64,000 nucleotides of DNA from Maritalea sp047634455 (GTDB lineage: Bacteria > Pseudomonadota > Alphaproteobacteria > Rhizobiales > Devosiaceae), in the NCBI RefSeq assembly GCF_047634455.1, contig NZ_JBLIAI010000001.1, positions 62,001-126,000 on the forward strand, read 5' to 3'. The notes beneath the pieces were generated by a model. It searched no databases, was not told the origin of the DNA, and was given only the letters and a program-made list of their open reading frames with translations. A program made the translations under genes and the position numbers. The first letter of the stretch is position 1. Every line of letters starts with the position of its first letter. Positions 1 to 9,300 of the stretch are shown piece by piece.

Positions 1-525
1 ATCCAAGGCAGCCCGGATTTGCTCACCGCAATTGGTGGTACATATGTGAAAGGCGCGAAATTTATCGAACCGCCAGCGCATCCGTTCACCCGCACATTCA
101 ACGAGTTGCAAATTGGTGAAACGGTGCACACCGCTTCGCGTAAGGTGACGTTGGAAGACATTGAGCATTTCGCCCATTTCACTGGCGACACCTTTTATGC
201 GCACATGGATGAAGAAGCGGCGGCGGCCAACCCGTTCTTTCCGGGTCGCGTGGCCCACGGTTATTTGCTCTTGAGCTTTGCAGCGGGTCTATTTGTTGAG
301 CCAAATCCGGGCCCAGTTTTGGCCAATACGGGCCTTAACGATCTGAGCTTTCAAAAACCGGTTAGTGCAGGTGATGAAGTGCGGGTAAGCCTGACCGTCA
401 AACGCAAAACCATCCGAACAGACGAGTATGGCGAAGTGCGTTGGCACGTGAATATGTTCAACCAAGATGATGAACAAGTTGCCGAATACGAGCTTTTGAC
501 GATGGTGGCTTTTGAGCGTACATAG
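1..525 (+). CDS. paaZ: PaaZ C-terminal part (oxepin-CoA hydrolase, MaoC domain), 5' truncated
   Basis: The frame is open from the first base, so this is the 3' end of a longer gene; no start codon is visible. The visible 174 residues are a MaoC/hotdog hydratase domain with the GDTFYAHMDEEAA motif, which keeps the Asp and the His five residues later that are used in catalysis. In PaaZ this domain opens the oxepin ring of the activated phenylacetyl-CoA product, and an N-terminal aldehyde dehydrogenase (outside the window) oxidises the resulting aldehyde. Assignment to PaaZ rather than a stand-alone MaoC protein rests on the paaX and paaABCDE neighbours. paaX follows 6 bp after the stop, so the two are probably co-transcribed. 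Confidence 0.9.
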   Translation: MQGSPDLLTAIGGTYVKGAKFIEPPAHPFTRTFNELQIGETVHTASRKVTLEDIEHFAHFTGDTFYAHMDEEAAAANPFFPGRVAHGYLLLSFAAGLFVEPNPGPVLANTGLNDLSFQKPVSAGDEVRVSLTVKRKTIRTDEYGEVRWHVNMFNQDDEQVAEYELLTMVAFERT

Positions 526-531
526 GAGTTT

Positions 532-1401
532 ATGAACGCATCAAATACCCTTATTCAACCATTGATCGACCATCTGCATTCAGATGGTCGATTGCGCGTT
601 TGGTCGGTGGTAATCACGATATTTGGCGACACGATACAACCGCATGGCGGCACCGTCGCCATGTCGGACTTGCAGACCATTCTGAGCGCAATGAATGTCG
701 AAAACGGCGCACTGCGCACTGCAATGTCACGCCTGGCGAAAGAAGGCTGGGTCACCCGCGACAAGCAGGGTCGGCACAGCTTTTACAAACTTTCAAAAGC
801 TGGGCTGAAGAGCTTTATCCCGGCAACGGAAAAAATCTACCGTGCCACCTATTCTCCTGATCCTAAGTCTCTGGTGATCGCGGTGGGACCGGATGTGATT
901 GGGCATGCCCGCGAAGCCCAAAACGCATTGCTGGGTGCATTTGGTGGGTTGCAACTGCGCAACGGCGTCGGCTTTTTTGCCGACCCCAGCGCAAAAGTAT
1001 TGAAGCAAATTGAAGATGCCGAGTTGCTGACAATTGAGAGCGATATCCAGAAACTACCCGATTGGGTGATTGATCGATTTGAACTGCATGAGCTGGCCGC
1101 AGACTATTTGGCGCTTATGGACCGCTTTGCAAAACTGGCAGCGGCAGGCAGTTCGTTGCAAACCCTGTCGCCGTTGGAAGCTTTGGCGGCACGCACCCTG
1201 TTGATCCACGAATGGCGGCGGCTCATTCTCAAACAACCGCCTTTACCAAAGCATCTATTGCCCAAGAACTGGCCTGGCGCTGAATGCCACAAAGTCGTCA
1301 GCGAAACCTATTTGGCGTTGTTGGCGCGCTCCGAAGATTGGTGGGAAGCCGAGCCCAAAAAAGCGGCACAAACCGAGTTGACGCGCCGCTTTCGCGCTTA
1401 G
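532..1401 (+). CDS. paaX: PaaX-type phenylacetic acid degradation repressor
   Basis: The 289-residue product has an N-terminal winged-helix domain (about residues 30-100, including ENGALRTAMSRLAKEGWV) followed by the PaaX-like central and C-terminal domains. PaaX is a repressor of paa genes that is released by phenylacetyl-CoA. The start is an ATG 6 bp after the paaZ stop with GGAG just upstream (TAGGAGTTTATG). It is slightly shorter than the E. coli protein (about 316 residues). Its targets here are probably paaZ itself and the divergent paaI/paaA promoters at about 2.2 kb, but no operator could be proved from sequence alone. Confidence 0.93.
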   Translation: MNASNTLIQPLIDHLHSDGRLRVWSVVITIFGDTIQPHGGTVAMSDLQTILSAMNVENGALRTAMSRLAKEGWVTRDKQGRHSFYKLSKAGLKSFIPATEKIYRATYSPDPKSLVIAVGPDVIGHAREAQNALLGAFGGLQLRNGVGFFADPSAKVLKQIEDAELLTIESDIQKLPDWVIDRFELHELAADYLALMDRFAKLAAAGSSLQTLSPLEALAARTLLIHEWRRLILKQPPLPKHLLPKNWPGAECHKVVSETYLALLARSEDWWEAEPKKAAQTELTRRFRA

Positions 1402-1733
1402 GCCAAAACCACGCACTCCCATTTTGTTCACAAGGATTCCGCAGGTTCACACTGAGCGGTGCTGCCGTTTGGTGATTTCACAAAGCTAGAGACGTTGGTC
1501 GGGTTTGGGCCCCACCCCACCCTTAATCCCTCCCCATCAAGGGGAGGGAAATTGAGCCTGGATTAGCGTTCTAGCATTTAACATGGTGATGTTTTTGGTT
1601 GGTTCACGATGGTGGCCCCACCACATACTCATCTCCAATAATAAACTGACCGAGCTGGCCAAACAAGTTTCCCTCCCCTTGATGGGGAGGGATTAAGGGT
1701 GGGGTGGGCGTCACACTCGGCGCCAAAAAACCA
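1402..1733. other. Intergenic region with an inverted palindromic repeat pair
   Basis: This 332-bp gap between the convergent paaX and paaI genes shows no credible gene. Most of it is a repeat structure: a 40-bp sequence at 1511-1550 and its exact reverse complement at 1669-1708, with 118 bp between. The short frames overlapping it consist of repeat sequence and have no family features. Confidence 0.75.
1511..1708. repeat. REP/MITE-like element, 40-bp perfect inverted repeat
   Basis: Positions 1511-1550 and 1669-1708 are exact reverse complements over 40 bp. Each arm contains a hairpin with an 8-bp stem (CCCTCCCC / GGGGAGGG) and a 5-nt loop (ATCAA or TTGAT), flanked by CACCCTTAATCC or its complement. 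The same hairpin recurs at about 5988-6008 and 6252-6272, with an imperfect copy at 6120-6140. Such clusters resemble the palindromic intergenic repeats of alphaproteobacteria. A role as a bidirectional terminator between convergent genes is also possible. Confidence 0.8.
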
Positions 1734-2168
1734 TCAGTCTTCGATGTAGGCAAAAACGCCGGAAGAAGACGTCGCGACCTTCTCGCTGCCCTCCGCAAAA
1801 ATGTCCACGCGAGTTGTTGCCATGCGCTTGCCGTTTGAGAGCACGCTGACTTTGTAAACAACATTGCCTTCGGGCAAAGGCCGCATAAAATTGGTGGCCA
1901 TATTAACGGTCACACAGTTGCGAAAACGCCCGTTCAAATAGCTAAGCGCCAAAAAGCTTACTGTGTCAGATCCTGCCATCAACGCCTGCCCGCTGACCAA
2001 ACCGCCATCCGGGCCACGGTGCCGCAAGATTTTCTCAGTCGCTGGCATGATGAATTGCGTTGTCGCTTCATCTAGCGCCAACACTTTGATTCCCAACTCC
2101 TGCACCCAAGGGGCGCAGATCTCGACAATCAAATCCTCCAGCTGAGCCGCATTCAAGCGATTTTCCAT
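1734..2168 (-). CDS. paaI: Hydroxyphenylacetyl-CoA thioesterase (PaaI-like hotdog)
   Basis: The 144-residue hotdog-fold protein carries the PaaI-type segment GGLVSGQALMAGSDT near its middle. PaaI thioesterases release CoA from ring-hydroxylated or dead-end phenylacetyl-CoA intermediates and so protect the CoA pool. The ATG at 2168 is preferred over an in-frame TTG two codons upstream because GGAG lies 8 nt before it. The gene is divergent from paaA with an 86-bp shared regulatory region. Its size matches E. coli PaaI (140 residues). Substrate assignment depends on the paa context, because hotdog thioesterases are hard to tell apart from sequence. Confidence 0.8.
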   Translation of the reverse strand: MENRLNAAQLEDLIVEICAPWVQELGIKVLALDEATTQFIMPATEKILRHRGPDGGLVSGQALMAGSDTVSFLALSYLNGRFRNCVTVNMATNFMRPLPEGNVVYKVSVLSNGKRMATTRVDIFAEGSEKVATSSSGVFAYIED

Positions 2169-2254
2169 CCCCAAAACTCCGATATGTTACAAAATTTACT
2201 TGATATGTGAATTTTCGTCACTTATTGTTAGCAGCAAGAGAGGGGAATGCCAAT
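2169..2254. promoter_or_regulatory. paaI/paaA divergent control region with a candidate operator
   Basis: The 86 bp between paaI and paaA must hold both promoters. A GTGA-N7-TCAC dyad (GTGAATTTTCGTCAC, 2207-2221) lies in it, and AGAGAGGGGA (2237-2246) is the ribosome binding site for the paaA ATG at 2255. The dyad is a candidate PaaX operator by position only; it does not clearly match the enterobacterial PaaX box. Confidence 0.45.
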
Positions 2255-3256
2255 ATGTATTCACAAGGATTGATCGGCGCAGATGGCGCCACAGCGGAAA
2301 CTGAAGAGTTTCTGGCAGCCTTTCAGGCGCGCATAGATCGGGAAGAAAAAATCGAACCGAACGATCCGATGCCTGAGGGTTATCGCAAAACGTTGGTTCG
2401 CCAGATCGGCCAACATGCGCATTCTGAAATTGTCGGCATGTTACCTGAGGGTAACTGGATTACCCGCGCCCCATCATTGCGCCGCAAGGCTGCATTGCTG
2501 GCAAAAGTGCAAGATGAAGGTGGTCACGGATTGTACCTCTACTCCGCTGCTGAAACGCTTGGCGTTACGCGGGAACAAATGACTGAGGAACTGCTTTCCG
2601 GCAAAGCCAAATACTCGTCGATCTTCAATTATCCGACCCCAACTTGGGCGGATATGGGCACCATCGGGTGGTTGGTCGATGGCGCAGCCATTATGAACCA
2701 AATTCCCTTGTGTCGTTGTTCTTACGGCCCTTATGCACGGGCGATGATCCGCGTATGCAAAGAAGAGAGTTTCCACCAACGTCAAGGCTATGAGCTTTTG
2801 ATTTCCTTGTGCAATGGCACCAAGGAGCAAAAAGACATGGCACAAGATTCGATCAACCGCTGGTGGTGGCCATCCTTAATGATGTTTGGCCCGCACGACG
2901 CAGAATCTAGCCATTCTGAGCAATCGATGAAATGGAAAATCAAACGGTTCTCCAACGATGAGCTGCGCCAGAAATTCATCGATGCGACCATTCCGCAGGC
3001 AAAATACCTTGGCCTGACGGTGCCGGATCCTGACCTTAAATGGAACCCAGAGAAAAACGGCGGCAAAGGCGGCTATGACCACGGCGAAATCAACTGGGAT
3101 GAGTTTTGGCATGTTGTAAAAGGCCACGGCCAAATGAACCGCGATCGCATTAAAGCGCGCAAAAAAGCATGGGACGACGGGGAATGGGTGCGCGACGCAG
3201 CGCTTGCCCACGCCGAAAAACGTGCCGCACGCAAAACCCAACAAGCCGCTGAATAG
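2255..3256 (+). CDS. paaA: Phenylacetyl-CoA 1,2-epoxidase catalytic subunit PaaA
   Basis: PaaA is the diiron ferritin-like subunit of the PaaABCE monooxygenase, which epoxidises the ring of phenylacetyl-CoA with O2 and reducing equivalents from PaaE. The 333-residue product shows the expected helices with Glu/His iron ligands, for example the QDEGGHGLYLYSAAE and KEESFHQRQGYE segments. The start at the ATG at 2255 is favoured by a strong AGAGAGGGGA site; an upstream in-frame GTG at 2207 would place the start inside the control region. It is the first gene of paaABCDE, with short gaps to the rest. Confidence 0.96.
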   Translation: MYSQGLIGADGATAETEEFLAAFQARIDREEKIEPNDPMPEGYRKTLVRQIGQHAHSEIVGMLPEGNWITRAPSLRRKAALLAKVQDEGGHGLYLYSAAETLGVTREQMTEELLSGKAKYSSIFNYPTPTWADMGTIGWLVDGAAIMNQIPLCRCSYGPYARAMIRVCKEESFHQRQGYELLISLCNGTKEQKDMAQDSINRWWWPSLMMFGPHDAESSHSEQSMKWKIKRFSNDELRQKFIDATIPQAKYLGLTVPDPDLKWNPEKNGGKGGYDHGEINWDEFWHVVKGHGQMNRDRIKARKKAWDDGEWVRDAALAHAEKRAARKTQQAAE

Positions 3257-3267
3257 GGAGAATTTTA

Positions 3268-3552
3268 ATGTCAAAAGAAACACCACTTTGGGAAGTCTTC
3301 GTTCGCCCCCGCAACGGTTTGTCCCACAAACATTGTGGTTCGCTACACGCGGCCGATGAAGTAATGGCGTTACAAGCTGCTCGCGATACATATACGCGGC
3401 GCGGCGAAGGTCTATCTATTTGGGTTGTGCCGTCAAAATCCATTTTTGCGTCTGACCCTGATCAGACCGCTGAAAACTTTGACCCAAGCGTTGATAAAGT
3501 CTATCGCCACCCGACATTTTACGACATTCCTGACGAAGTGGGGCACATGTAA
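3268..3552 (+). CDS. paaB: Phenylacetyl-CoA epoxidase subunit PaaB
   Basis: PaaB is the small structural subunit of the phenylacetyl-CoA epoxidase and is thought to bridge the PaaA-PaaC heterodimers. The 94-residue length is that of the family, and the WEVFVRPRNGLSHKHCGSL opening is typical. An AGGGAGAA ribosome site precedes the ATG. It starts 11 bp after paaA, and its stop shares a base with the paaC start (TAATG), so translation is probably coupled. Confidence 0.96.
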   Translation: MSKETPLWEVFVRPRNGLSHKHCGSLHAADEVMALQAARDTYTRRGEGLSIWVVPSKSIFASDPDQTAENFDPSVDKVYRHPTFYDIPDEVGHM

Positions 3553-4304
3553 TGTCACAGGCTTTGTTCAATGCCCTGCTCGAACTTGGGGATGATCACT
3601 TGATCCTTGGGCATCGGGTTTCTGAGTGGTGTGGCCATGCGCCATTGCTCGAGGAAGATTTGGCGATGCCCAATATGGCGCTCGACAATATCGGCGCGTC
3701 ACGCAACCTTTACACCTATGCTGGTGTTGTTGAAGGCAAAGGGCGTGATGAAGATCAGATCGCCTATTTGCGCCTCGACCGTGAATACAAGAACTGCTTG
3801 TTGGTGGAACGTCCAAACGAGGATTTTGCGCACACCATGCTCAAGCAGCTATTTTTCGCAGCCTTCATGGAGCCCTATTGGCAAGCAGCACTCTCATCGA
3901 GCGATGAAACAGTTCGCGGCATCGCGGGCAAGGCCGTCAAAGAGATGGCTTATCATATTCGCCACGCTGGCGAGTGGGTGATTCGGCTTGGCGACGGGAC
4001 TGACGAAAGTGCTGAGCGCATGCGCGCGGCTGTTGAAGAAATGACGCCTTACGTGGAAGAGCTTTTCACCATGTCAGAGGATGCCCAAGCCTGTGCCGAG
4101 AATGGCATATTGCCAGATCGCAAAGCAATTCGCCTGCATTGGAACCAAACGATTTCCAACATCTTTGATCAAGCGTTGCTTGAATTGCCAGAGGTGAAAT
4201 TTCCACAGTTGGGTGGTCGCACAGGACATCACGGTGAAGAAATGGGTTTCCTCTTGTCGCAGCTGCAATACGTGCAACGCGCCTATCCGGGCATGAGCTG
4301 GTAG
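3552..4304 (+). CDS. paaC: Phenylacetyl-CoA epoxidase structural subunit PaaC
   Basis: PaaC is a ferritin-like homologue of PaaA that pairs with it in the epoxidase core but is not the substrate-oxidising subunit. The 250-residue product matches the E. coli length (248) and includes the LGDDHLILGHRVSEWCGHAP and AYHIRHAGEWVIRLGDGT segments. The ATG overlaps the paaB stop by one base. paaD follows 3 bp after the stop. Confidence 0.95.
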   Translation: MSQALFNALLELGDDHLILGHRVSEWCGHAPLLEEDLAMPNMALDNIGASRNLYTYAGVVEGKGRDEDQIAYLRLDREYKNCLLVERPNEDFAHTMLKQLFFAAFMEPYWQAALSSSDETVRGIAGKAVKEMAYHIRHAGEWVIRLGDGTDESAERMRAAVEEMTPYVEELFTMSEDAQACAENGILPDRKAIRLHWNQTISNIFDQALLELPEVKFPQLGGRTGHHGEEMGFLLSQLQYVQRAYPGMSW

Positions 4305-4307
4305 ATA

Positions 4308-4820
4308 ATGGAGCAACTTCATCCCTCTGACTTGAAACGTGATCCAGAATCTCAAAAGGCGTGGGACGCTGCATCAGTTGTGCCTGACCCTGAATTGCCA
4401 TGTGTCAATGTGGCCGAGTTGGGGATATTGCGCGATGTGCAAATGATCGCCGGGCAGGCAGTGGCTTATGTCACCCCCACATATACGGGATGCCCAGCGG
4501 TTTTGGCCATTGAGTTGGAGATTGAAGTTGCCTTACGCAATGCAGGATTTGATCCCAAAATTGAGCGGGTGATTTCGCCCGCTTGGACAACCGACTGGAT
4601 CAGCGATGTGGGCCGCGAAAAACTGCGCACCTATGGCATTGCCCCGCCGGTCAATGGATCAAATTCTAAACTCGCTCTGTTCGGCGAGACCATTGTTGCT
4701 TGTCCACAATGCGGCAGTGAAAACACCGAAAAACTATCCGAATTTGGGTCGACAGCCTGCAAAGCACAATATCGCTGCAAAGACTGTCTTGAACCCTTTG
4801 ATTATTTCAAATGTATCTAA
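4308..4820 (+). CDS. paaD: PaaD, MIP18-family iron-sulfur/assembly factor of the epoxidase
   Basis: The 170-residue protein has an N-terminal MIP18 (DUF59) domain, with VVPDPELPCVNVAELGILRD and the conserved TPTYTGCPA loop, and a C-terminal four-Cys zinc-ribbon-like region (CPQCGS and CKDC, about residues 130-160). PaaD is required for epoxidase function and is believed to help with metal-centre assembly or maturation rather than being a core subunit. It sits between paaC and paaE as in E. coli. Confidence 0.93.
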   Translation: MEQLHPSDLKRDPESQKAWDAASVVPDPELPCVNVAELGILRDVQMIAGQAVAYVTPTYTGCPAVLAIELEIEVALRNAGFDPKIERVISPAWTTDWISDVGREKLRTYGIAPPVNGSNSKLALFGETIVACPQCGSENTEKLSEFGSTACKAQYRCKDCLEPFDYFKCI

Positions 4821-4833
4821 GGTCGAAAAAAGC

Positions 4834-5913
4834 ATGGCACCCAAATTTCACGAACTTGCGATTTGCAAAATTGAAGCGCTGACTGATGACGCCAAAACGA
4901 TCAGCTTTCAAATCCCCAAAGGTTTGAAAAGTGATTATGCGTTCACGCCCGGCCAATATTTGACTTTGCGGGCAGATGTTGATGGCAAAGATGTGCGCCG
5001 GTCCTATTCCATTTCCTCGCCACTCGGGGGGCGCGAACTAACCGTCGGCATTAGAAAAGTCGACGACGGAGTGTTCTCTAGCTTTGCGACCAACAGTTTG
5101 CAAGTTGGGCAGTCATTACAGGTGATGACACCTGAAGGTCGTTTCACCGCCAAAGTTGGTGCAAGCAAACAAGCATTGTTGATTGCCGCCGGATCGGGCA
5201 TCACACCTATGATGTCGATCGCCCAATCCTTGCTGGAAGGCGACGACGAAGCGAATGTGACTTTGGTTTATGGCAACCGCGAAACCAAATCGATCATGTT
5301 CCGCGAACAGCTTGAGTTCTTGAAAGATCGGTTCATGGACCGCTTCACGATCATCCATATCCTGAGCCGTGAAGACCAAGACATTCCGATTTTGAACGGC
5401 CGTATTGATGGCAACAAGATCAAAGCGCTTAACAATGCGTCGGCAATCGACTTGGCCGCAGCAGATGGCATCTACATTTGCGGACCCGGCGAAATGATAG
5501 AAGCGATCCGCGCCACCTGCGAAGAAATGGGCGTTGCAAAGTCCAACGTTCACTTTGAACTGTTCACCCCCGCTGATGGACAAGAACCACGCAAAGCACC
5601 GACCAAGGAAATGCTGGAAGCCGCAGAGCAAGGCGTCTCGGTTGAAATCATATTGGATGGGTCTAGGCGCAGCTTCAAACTCACCGACGCGAATGAAACC
5701 GTGTTGGAAGCAGCCAACAGACACGGGCTTGAACTGCCATTCTCATGCAAGGGCGGCATGTGCTGCACTTGCCGTTGCAAAGTGGCAAACGGTAGCGCCG
5801 AGATGGCGGTCAATTATTCGCTAGAGCCTTGGGAAATTGAAGCCGGATTTACGCTCGCCTGTCAGGCACGACCAACCAGTGACAATCTCACTTTGGATTT
5901 TGACGAGCTTTAA
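4834..5913 (+). CDS. paaE: Phenylacetyl-CoA epoxidase reductase subunit PaaE
   Basis: PaaE moves electrons from NADPH through FAD and a [2Fe-2S] centre to the PaaA diiron site. The 359-residue product has an N-terminal ferredoxin-reductase FAD domain (RRSYSISSP, about residues 55-63), a nucleotide-binding domain (AAGSGITPMMSI; ICGPGEMI) and a C-terminal plant-type ferredoxin with SCKGGMCCTCRC plus the distal Cys of TLACQ. The reading frame is open upstream, but the ATG at 4834 gives the family length (E. coli 356) and lies 13 bp after the paaD stop. It ends the paaABCDE operon; a repeat-filled gap follows. Confidence 0.95.
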   Translation: MAPKFHELAICKIEALTDDAKTISFQIPKGLKSDYAFTPGQYLTLRADVDGKDVRRSYSISSPLGGRELTVGIRKVDDGVFSSFATNSLQVGQSLQVMTPEGRFTAKVGASKQALLIAAGSGITPMMSIAQSLLEGDDEANVTLVYGNRETKSIMFREQLEFLKDRFMDRFTIIHILSREDQDIPILNGRIDGNKIKALNNASAIDLAAADGIYICGPGEMIEAIRATCEEMGVAKSNVHFELFTPADGQEPRKAPTKEMLEAAEQGVSVEIILDGSRRSFKLTDANETVLEAANRHGLELPFSCKGGMCCTCRCKVANGSAEMAVNYSLEPWEIEAGFTLACQARPTSDNLTLDFDEL

Positions 5914-6307
5914 ACTCGGGCTAGTTTTGGCTGTTCCACATGGCGCATAACGGTTAATTTCTCGTTATGTTGCCCACCCCTCCCCGGCCCTCCCCATCAA
6001 GGGGAGGGAGAAGGTAGTGCACCAAGAATGAGCTAGCCTGGCAAGCATGCCCGCCATACTCTGCCGAATGGGGACACCAGCAAAACCCACAAATTGCGTC
6101 GCCAAATTCTGCTTCGTTTCCCGCCCCTTGATGGGGAGGGAGAAGGTAGTGCACCAAGAATGAGCTAGCCTGGCAAGCATGCCCGCCATACTCTGCCGAA
6201 TGGGGACACCGGCAAAACCCACAAATTGCATCGCCAAATTCTGCTTCGTTTCCCTCCCCTTGATGGGGAGGGATTAAGGGTGGGGTGCTTTAGCCAAAAC
6301 TTACGCC
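5914..6307. other. Gene-free convergent gap filled by repeats
   Basis: The 394 bp between convergent paaE and the oxidoreductase gene have no credible coding sequence. The overlapping 67- and 90-residue frames are internally duplicated because the DNA is a tandem repeat, and they show no family features. The content is described in the repeat entry at 5983-6288. Confidence 0.75.
5983..6288. repeat. 132-bp tandem duplication bounded by GC-rich hairpins
   Basis: A 132-bp unit occurs twice, at 6001-6132 and 6133-6264, differing at only three positions (A6079/G6211, G6098/A6230, G6123/T6255). Each boundary carries the CCCTCCCC...GGGGAGGG hairpin: one at about 5988-6008, one at 6120-6140 weakened by the G at 6123, and one at 6252-6272 followed by ATTAAGGGTGGGGTG as in the element at 1669-1708. 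The structure looks like unequal crossing-over between two palindromic repeats. Confidence 0.85.
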
Positions 6308-9300
6308 TCAAGCCGCTTCTGCGAGCGCCTTCTTGTACTTTTCAAGCGCTGCTTCTTTCACCAGACCATACCCCTTGACCATATCAACCAGCGCAGCTTT
6401 TTCCAGCGCAGCAGCATGGTTGTCAGCGTTTAAATTGTCAGCCAGCATGGTGACAAGATGAATGTAGTCGTTGCGCAATTGGCGTTCATCGCGACGATCT
6501 TTCGCCCAACCAAACACATCCAGTGCAGATCCCCGCAAGGGGCGCATGGCGTTGAGCATTTTCAATGTCGGCAAGGCAATAGCGCCCGGAATTGCAAACT
6601 TCTTTGGGCGACCGTTTGGCTCTTTGACCCAGTTGAGCATCGGTGGGGCCATATGAAAAGTCAGCTTGCCGCCTTGTTTGAAACGGGTTTGAGCTTTGCT
6701 CAGGTGCGTTGTTTCAAGGTGCAAGCGGGCAACCTCATACTCGTCCTTATACGCCATCACGCGCGACAGTTGATGCGCGACCACCTCGCTAAGGCCAACT
6801 TTGCCGATCGCATGCTCCGCTTCCATCACCTGCGCCATGACCGCTTGATACTGGCGTGCATAATCAGTGTTCTGGTATGCTGTCAAAAAGGCGGAGCGTT
6901 CTGCGATCAATTCTTCAAGCGTTTGTTCCAACTCAGCTGTGAAATCCTGCGCAAACAATTCTGGCTGGTCCGCAATTAGTCGGCCCAATTCGAATGCTTG
7001 CAAATTGGCTGCAATCGCTTTGCCATTCAGATGTACCGCGCGGCGGATGGCTTCCCCATCAAGCGGTATCCGACCCTTTTGCCAAGCCATACCGGTGAGC
7101 ATCATGTTGGAAAACACGCTGTCACCGAACAATTGTACTGATAAGTCTGTGACATCAAACGCATCAATTTTTGCCGCATATTCTTTAAGCTTTTTAAGCC
7201 GAATCTCTTCTTGGAAATCTGCAAGTCCGCGCAACACAAAGTCAGCAGTTGGCAGAATCTTTGTGTTGGCGATGACGTGGGTTTTTTCAGTGGTCAACGT
7301 CGCCATCGGCTCAGCCATATTAGCGACCACCAGATCACAAGCGATCAGTGTATCCGCACACGCTTCATCGATCCGCACGGGTGTTTCGAGACCTGGCTTT
7401 TCCAGAATTTTGAGGTGTGAGATCACCGCGCCGCCTTTTTGCGCGAAACCCATAAAATCAAGAACCGAAGCGCCTTTGCCTTGCAAATGCGCGGCCATCG
7501 CCAACACGGCGCCAACGGTGACAACGCCAGTCCCGCCAATTCCGGTGATCAATATCTCGCCGGTTTTACCAAATTTTGGCTCTGGCAATGACGTGACATG
7601 TGACAATAAATGGTTGCGACGGTTCGTATCGCCTGTTGCTTTTTCTTCTTCACCTTCAATGGTGACAAAGCTTGGGCAAAACCCTTCAACACAAGAAAAG
7701 TCTTTGTTGCAAGACGACTGATCGATTGTCCGTTTGACGCCCCATTTGGTCTTTACCGGGCTAACTGAAATACAATTAGATTGTACCGAGCAATCACCAC
7801 AGCCTTCGCAAACAGAGGGGTTGATGAACACCCGTTTTTTCGGATCCTCAATAAGTCCGCGTTTGCGTTTGCGGCGTTTTTCCGTGGCACAGCCTTGGTC
7901 AAACACCAGCGCTGTTACGCCTTTGATGCCCTTCAATTCTTCTTGCACGGCATCAAGGTTTTTACGGTGATCAATGCTCAAACCTTCGCCGCGCATCAAA
8001 TCCCAGTGGAAGCGTTTGGGATCATCACTAACCAGCGCGATGCGTTTTATGCCTTCGGCACGGATTTGTGCGATGAGTGTTTCAACGCTGAGCTCACCAT
8101 CCACATCCTGCCCGCCAGTCATAGCCACCGCATGGTTGTATAGAATTTTGTAAGTGACATTTGTTTGCGCGGCAATTGATTGGCGTATGGCCAACAGCCC
8201 AGAGTGGAAATAGGTGCCATCACCCAAATTCTGAAAGATGTGCTCGCGGCCCGTATAGGGCGACATGCCGATCCAATTGACCCCTTCACCGCCCATTTGC
8301 ACAATGCCATTTGTCTCGCGCCCCATCCATGACGCCATGAAATGACAGCCGATGCCGGGCAGCGCTTTGCTGCCCTCGGGCAGCTTGGTTGAGCGGTTGT
8401 GTGGGCAACCTGAGCAAAAATAGGGTGTGCGGCGTGCCACGTCTAAGTCTTCAAGGTTTGCTGCAGGCAGGGCGGTAGGAGGTGTGCCCTTTAGGCCCAA
8501 AAATCTAAGGACGACCTGCACCAAAATCGAAGGTCGAAGCTCCCCAGCTTCGGGCAACAAAGGCGCACCATCAAGATCGCGCTTGCCGATGATCGAGAAG
8601 CGCTTGGCGTTCTGTTTGTTGAAGAAAAGTTCTTTGAGTTGGGTTTCAACGACCGAGCGTTTTTCCTCAACCACCAACAGCTTATCGGCGTCTTGTAGGA
8701 ACGTCTCATACCCCGTTGGCTCAATCGGCCAAACAAGACCGACCTTATAAACGCCAATCCCTGCACGCTTGGCAGCGGCTTCGGTCAGACCAAGTCTTTT
8801 CAACGTTTCGATTAGATCGGCATAAGCTTTTCCCACCGCGACAATTGCAGTTTTTGGCTTTTTCGCACCAAACGCCGCTTTGTCGATGGGGTTGGCTTTT
8901 GCGAAAGCGCGCATCGCATCGAGCCGTGCGAGCAGTTTTTGCTCGAGCACCGGGCCAAAGCTGGTGGCTGGATCATGGTTCAAATCAAATGGTGGCGTAT
9001 AGTCTTTTGGTTTTTTGAATGCACGTGGCGCAGGTACTTCAATCGCTGCACTAGCTTCAAGCACTTCGGAGACTGTTTTGAAGCCAATCCATGCGCCAGT
9101 GAAACGGGACGCCGCAAAACCATAAAGCCCAAATGGGATATAGTCCGCCACCCCTGCAGGGTGCAAAACTGGCATCATGAAATGCTCGGCCGCTTGGTCG
9201 GACTGGTGTGGCATGGATGAGGAAACGCAACCATGATCATCACCCAAGAACGCGATCACGCCGCCATGCTTTGACGTGCCCAGCGCATTGCCGTGCTTTA

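Noticed and set aside
1604..1864. 86-residue minus-strand frame between paaX and paaI
   Set aside because: It overlaps the palindromic repeat and the real paaI gene in another frame, with no features of its own.
5954..6237. 67- and 90-residue minus-strand frames upstream of the oxidoreductase gene
   Set aside because: They lie inside a 132-bp tandem duplication of non-coding character; the predicted protein repeats itself and resembles no family.
5983..6288. CRISPR array
   Set aside because: Units are 132 bp, nearly identical, and have no separate repeat-spacer pattern.
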